From Micropruina sp. (GTDB lineage Bacteria; Actinomycetota; Actinomycetes; Propionibacteriales; Propionibacteriaceae), in NCBI GenBank assembly GCA_013693855.1, contig CP059261.1, positions 2,113,478 to 2,120,057 of the forward strand: a stretch of DNA of 6,580 nt. Direction: 5' to 3'. Each line of letters opens with the position of its first letter. Within the stretch, counting starts at the first letter, position 1. Made by a program: the position numbers and the translations under genes. Below, in pieces: positions 5,613 to 6,580 of the stretch. The notes below the pieces were generated by a model. It saw nothing but the letters and a program-made list of their open reading frames with translations. It was not told the DNA's origin and did no database searches.

Positions 5613-6580
5613 TCAGGTCCGGTAGCGGTGGTGTTGTCGCACGATGCGGGTGGTGGCGCCGGGCGTCAGGGGCGCGGTGAACAGGGGCTTGCCCCGGGCG
5701 TCGAAGGTGATCGTCCAGTTCCGATCGGGTGGTGTGGCCGGGTTGGGTTCGATCAGGTGGTGATGGTGCGGGCAGAGCAGGATCCCGTTCGCGAGGTTGG
5801 ATTCGCCGCCGTCCCACCAGGGCCGCACATGGTGGGCCTCGCAGTCGGACGGTGGGCGGTCGCAGGCGGGGAAGGCGCAGCCGCCGTCCCGCTGCGCCAG
5901 GGCCGCTCGTTGTGCGTTGGTGAAGAGGCGCTGTTCGCGGCCGACGTCCAACGGTTGGCCGGCCCCGCCCAGGACCATCGGCAGAATGCCGGCGTCGCAT
6001 GCGAGCCGACGGGCCTGGCCGGCGCTGATCGTTTCGCCGGAGCCGACGAGCGTCGCCGCCCCCAGACCACTAACCAGCTGCTCCAAGCCCACGGTGACGA
6101 CCAGCCGGACCGGCTCCCCGCCGCGCGAGGGTGCCCCCTGGCAACGGGCGTGATGCGTGACGAGCTGGACGAGCGCGTCCGCGGCCGCCTGGCCGGGGCT
6201 GGTCTCGAGGCCGGAGAGGGCGTCGACCGCACGTTGCCGGGCGGCCAGCGCGGTCAGGTGACCGATCACCGCCTCGCCGGCGACTGGCGGCAGCTTCCCG
6301 GCGAGCAGGATGCACCCGTCGTGGTCGCGCCGCCAGGACAGGTGCCGGTCGCGCTGCTGCTGGCGCTCCAGCCGCTCCAACGCGGCCGCGTCGGCGGCGT
6401 CCGCCACCTCGGGGTCGACCACGCTCACCGCATGGTCGACCAGCCGGCGCAGGCCGGCCGGGTTGAAGTCGCCGGCCCATTCGACCAACTGCCGCGCGAC
6501 CTCGTCCCGATCGGCGGCGGGCAGGCTGTCGGGCAGCCGGTCCAGGCCGTGCACGATCGTGGCCGCCTGCTCGGTCGACA
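5613..6580 (-). CDS. DUF222/HNH (13E12-type) endonuclease, C-terminal part
   Basis: Minus strand; stop TGA at 5615-5613. The frame stays open to the right edge, so 321 residues are seen and the N-terminus is missing. The in-frame GTG at 6554 is not the start because family-like sequence (STEQAATIV) continues above it. Residues 1 to ~215 are the later part of the alpha-helical DUF222/13E12 region, including HLSWRRDHDGCILLAGKLPP at ~79-98. The C-terminal HNH nuclease follows: C-AFPAC (Cys234, Cys239), a third Cys at 246, EAHHVRPWWDGG-SNL with catalytic His at ~249-250, then CPHHHH from Cys269. The cysteines should hold a structural zinc. Proteins of this type are usually 400-500 residues and multicopy in actinobacteria; the founding REP13E12 elements of mycobacteria can serve as prophage integration sites. 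The biological role is unsettled. Nothing suggests it is broken in the visible part. Confidence 0.9.
   Translation of the reverse strand, partial: STEQAATIVHGLDRLPDSLPAADRDEVARQLVEWAGDFNPAGLRRLVDHAVSVVDPEVADAADAAALERLERQQQRDRHLSWRRDHDGCILLAGKLPPVAGEAVIGHLTALAARQRAVDALSGLETSPGQAAADALVQLVTHHARCQGAPSRGGEPVRLVVTVGLEQLVSGLGAATLVGSGETISAGQARRLACDAGILPMVLGGAGQPLDVGREQRLFTNAQRAALAQRDGGCAFPACDRPPSDCEAHHVRPWWDGGESNLANGILLCPHHHHLIEPNPATPPDRNWTITFDARGKPLFTAPLTPGATTRIVRQHHRYRT

Noticed and set aside
1..6580. A new defence or mobile system spanning the window
   Set aside because: The genes are ordinary signalling, RNA-metabolism, acetyltransferase and 13E12 families. I see no transposase, integrase, toxin-antitoxin pair, reverse transcriptase or tRNA attachment site.

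Overview
The window reads as chromosomal DNA from a high-GC Gram-positive bacterium (Actinomycetota). The evidence is strongly GC-biased third codon positions, a DUF3107 gene directly before a DEAD-box RNA helicase gene, a VWA protein next to a zinc-ribbon/FHA protein, a 13E12-type (DUF222/HNH) endonuclease, TAnnnT-type -10 boxes, and intergenic repeats of the GGTTGAGCC-TGTCGAAACC kind that are common in actinobacteria. A Propionibacteriales-like host is my guess and is not proven.

Layout. (1) 1-1879, plus strand: the C-terminal part of a VWA-domain protein, one base away from a protein with two N-terminal zinc ribbons and a C-terminal FHA domain. They look like one transcription unit, probably part of a phospho-Thr signalling locus that continues to the left. 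The linker of the FHA gene shows three successive one-base frame slips that cancel out. (2) 1880-3851, plus strand: a DUF3107 gene with a strong ribosome binding site, a terminator-like hairpin, a TAGACT promoter, a leader of about 100 nt with a stem-loop, and a DEAD-box RNA helicase. The only sensible helicase start in this sequence is a CTG at 2355. (3) 3852-4232: no gene. It holds a run of ten related hairpin-forming repeats, six of them in exact 32-bp register. (4) 4233-5342, plus strand: two unrelated GNAT acetyltransferases, each apparently with its own promoter and probably leaderless. (5) 5343-5612: a gene-free convergent junction with a terminator-like hairpin and a perfect 16-bp palindrome. 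(6) 5613-6580, minus strand: the C-terminal two thirds or more of a DUF222/HNH endonuclease that runs off the right edge.

Apart from the VWA-FHA pair and perhaps DUF3107 with the helicase, the genes do not look like one functional system. I see no sign of a new defence, mobile or biosynthetic system. The items most worth checking are the 32-bp hairpin array, the compensated frame slips in the FHA gene, and the CTG start plus structured leader of the helicase.
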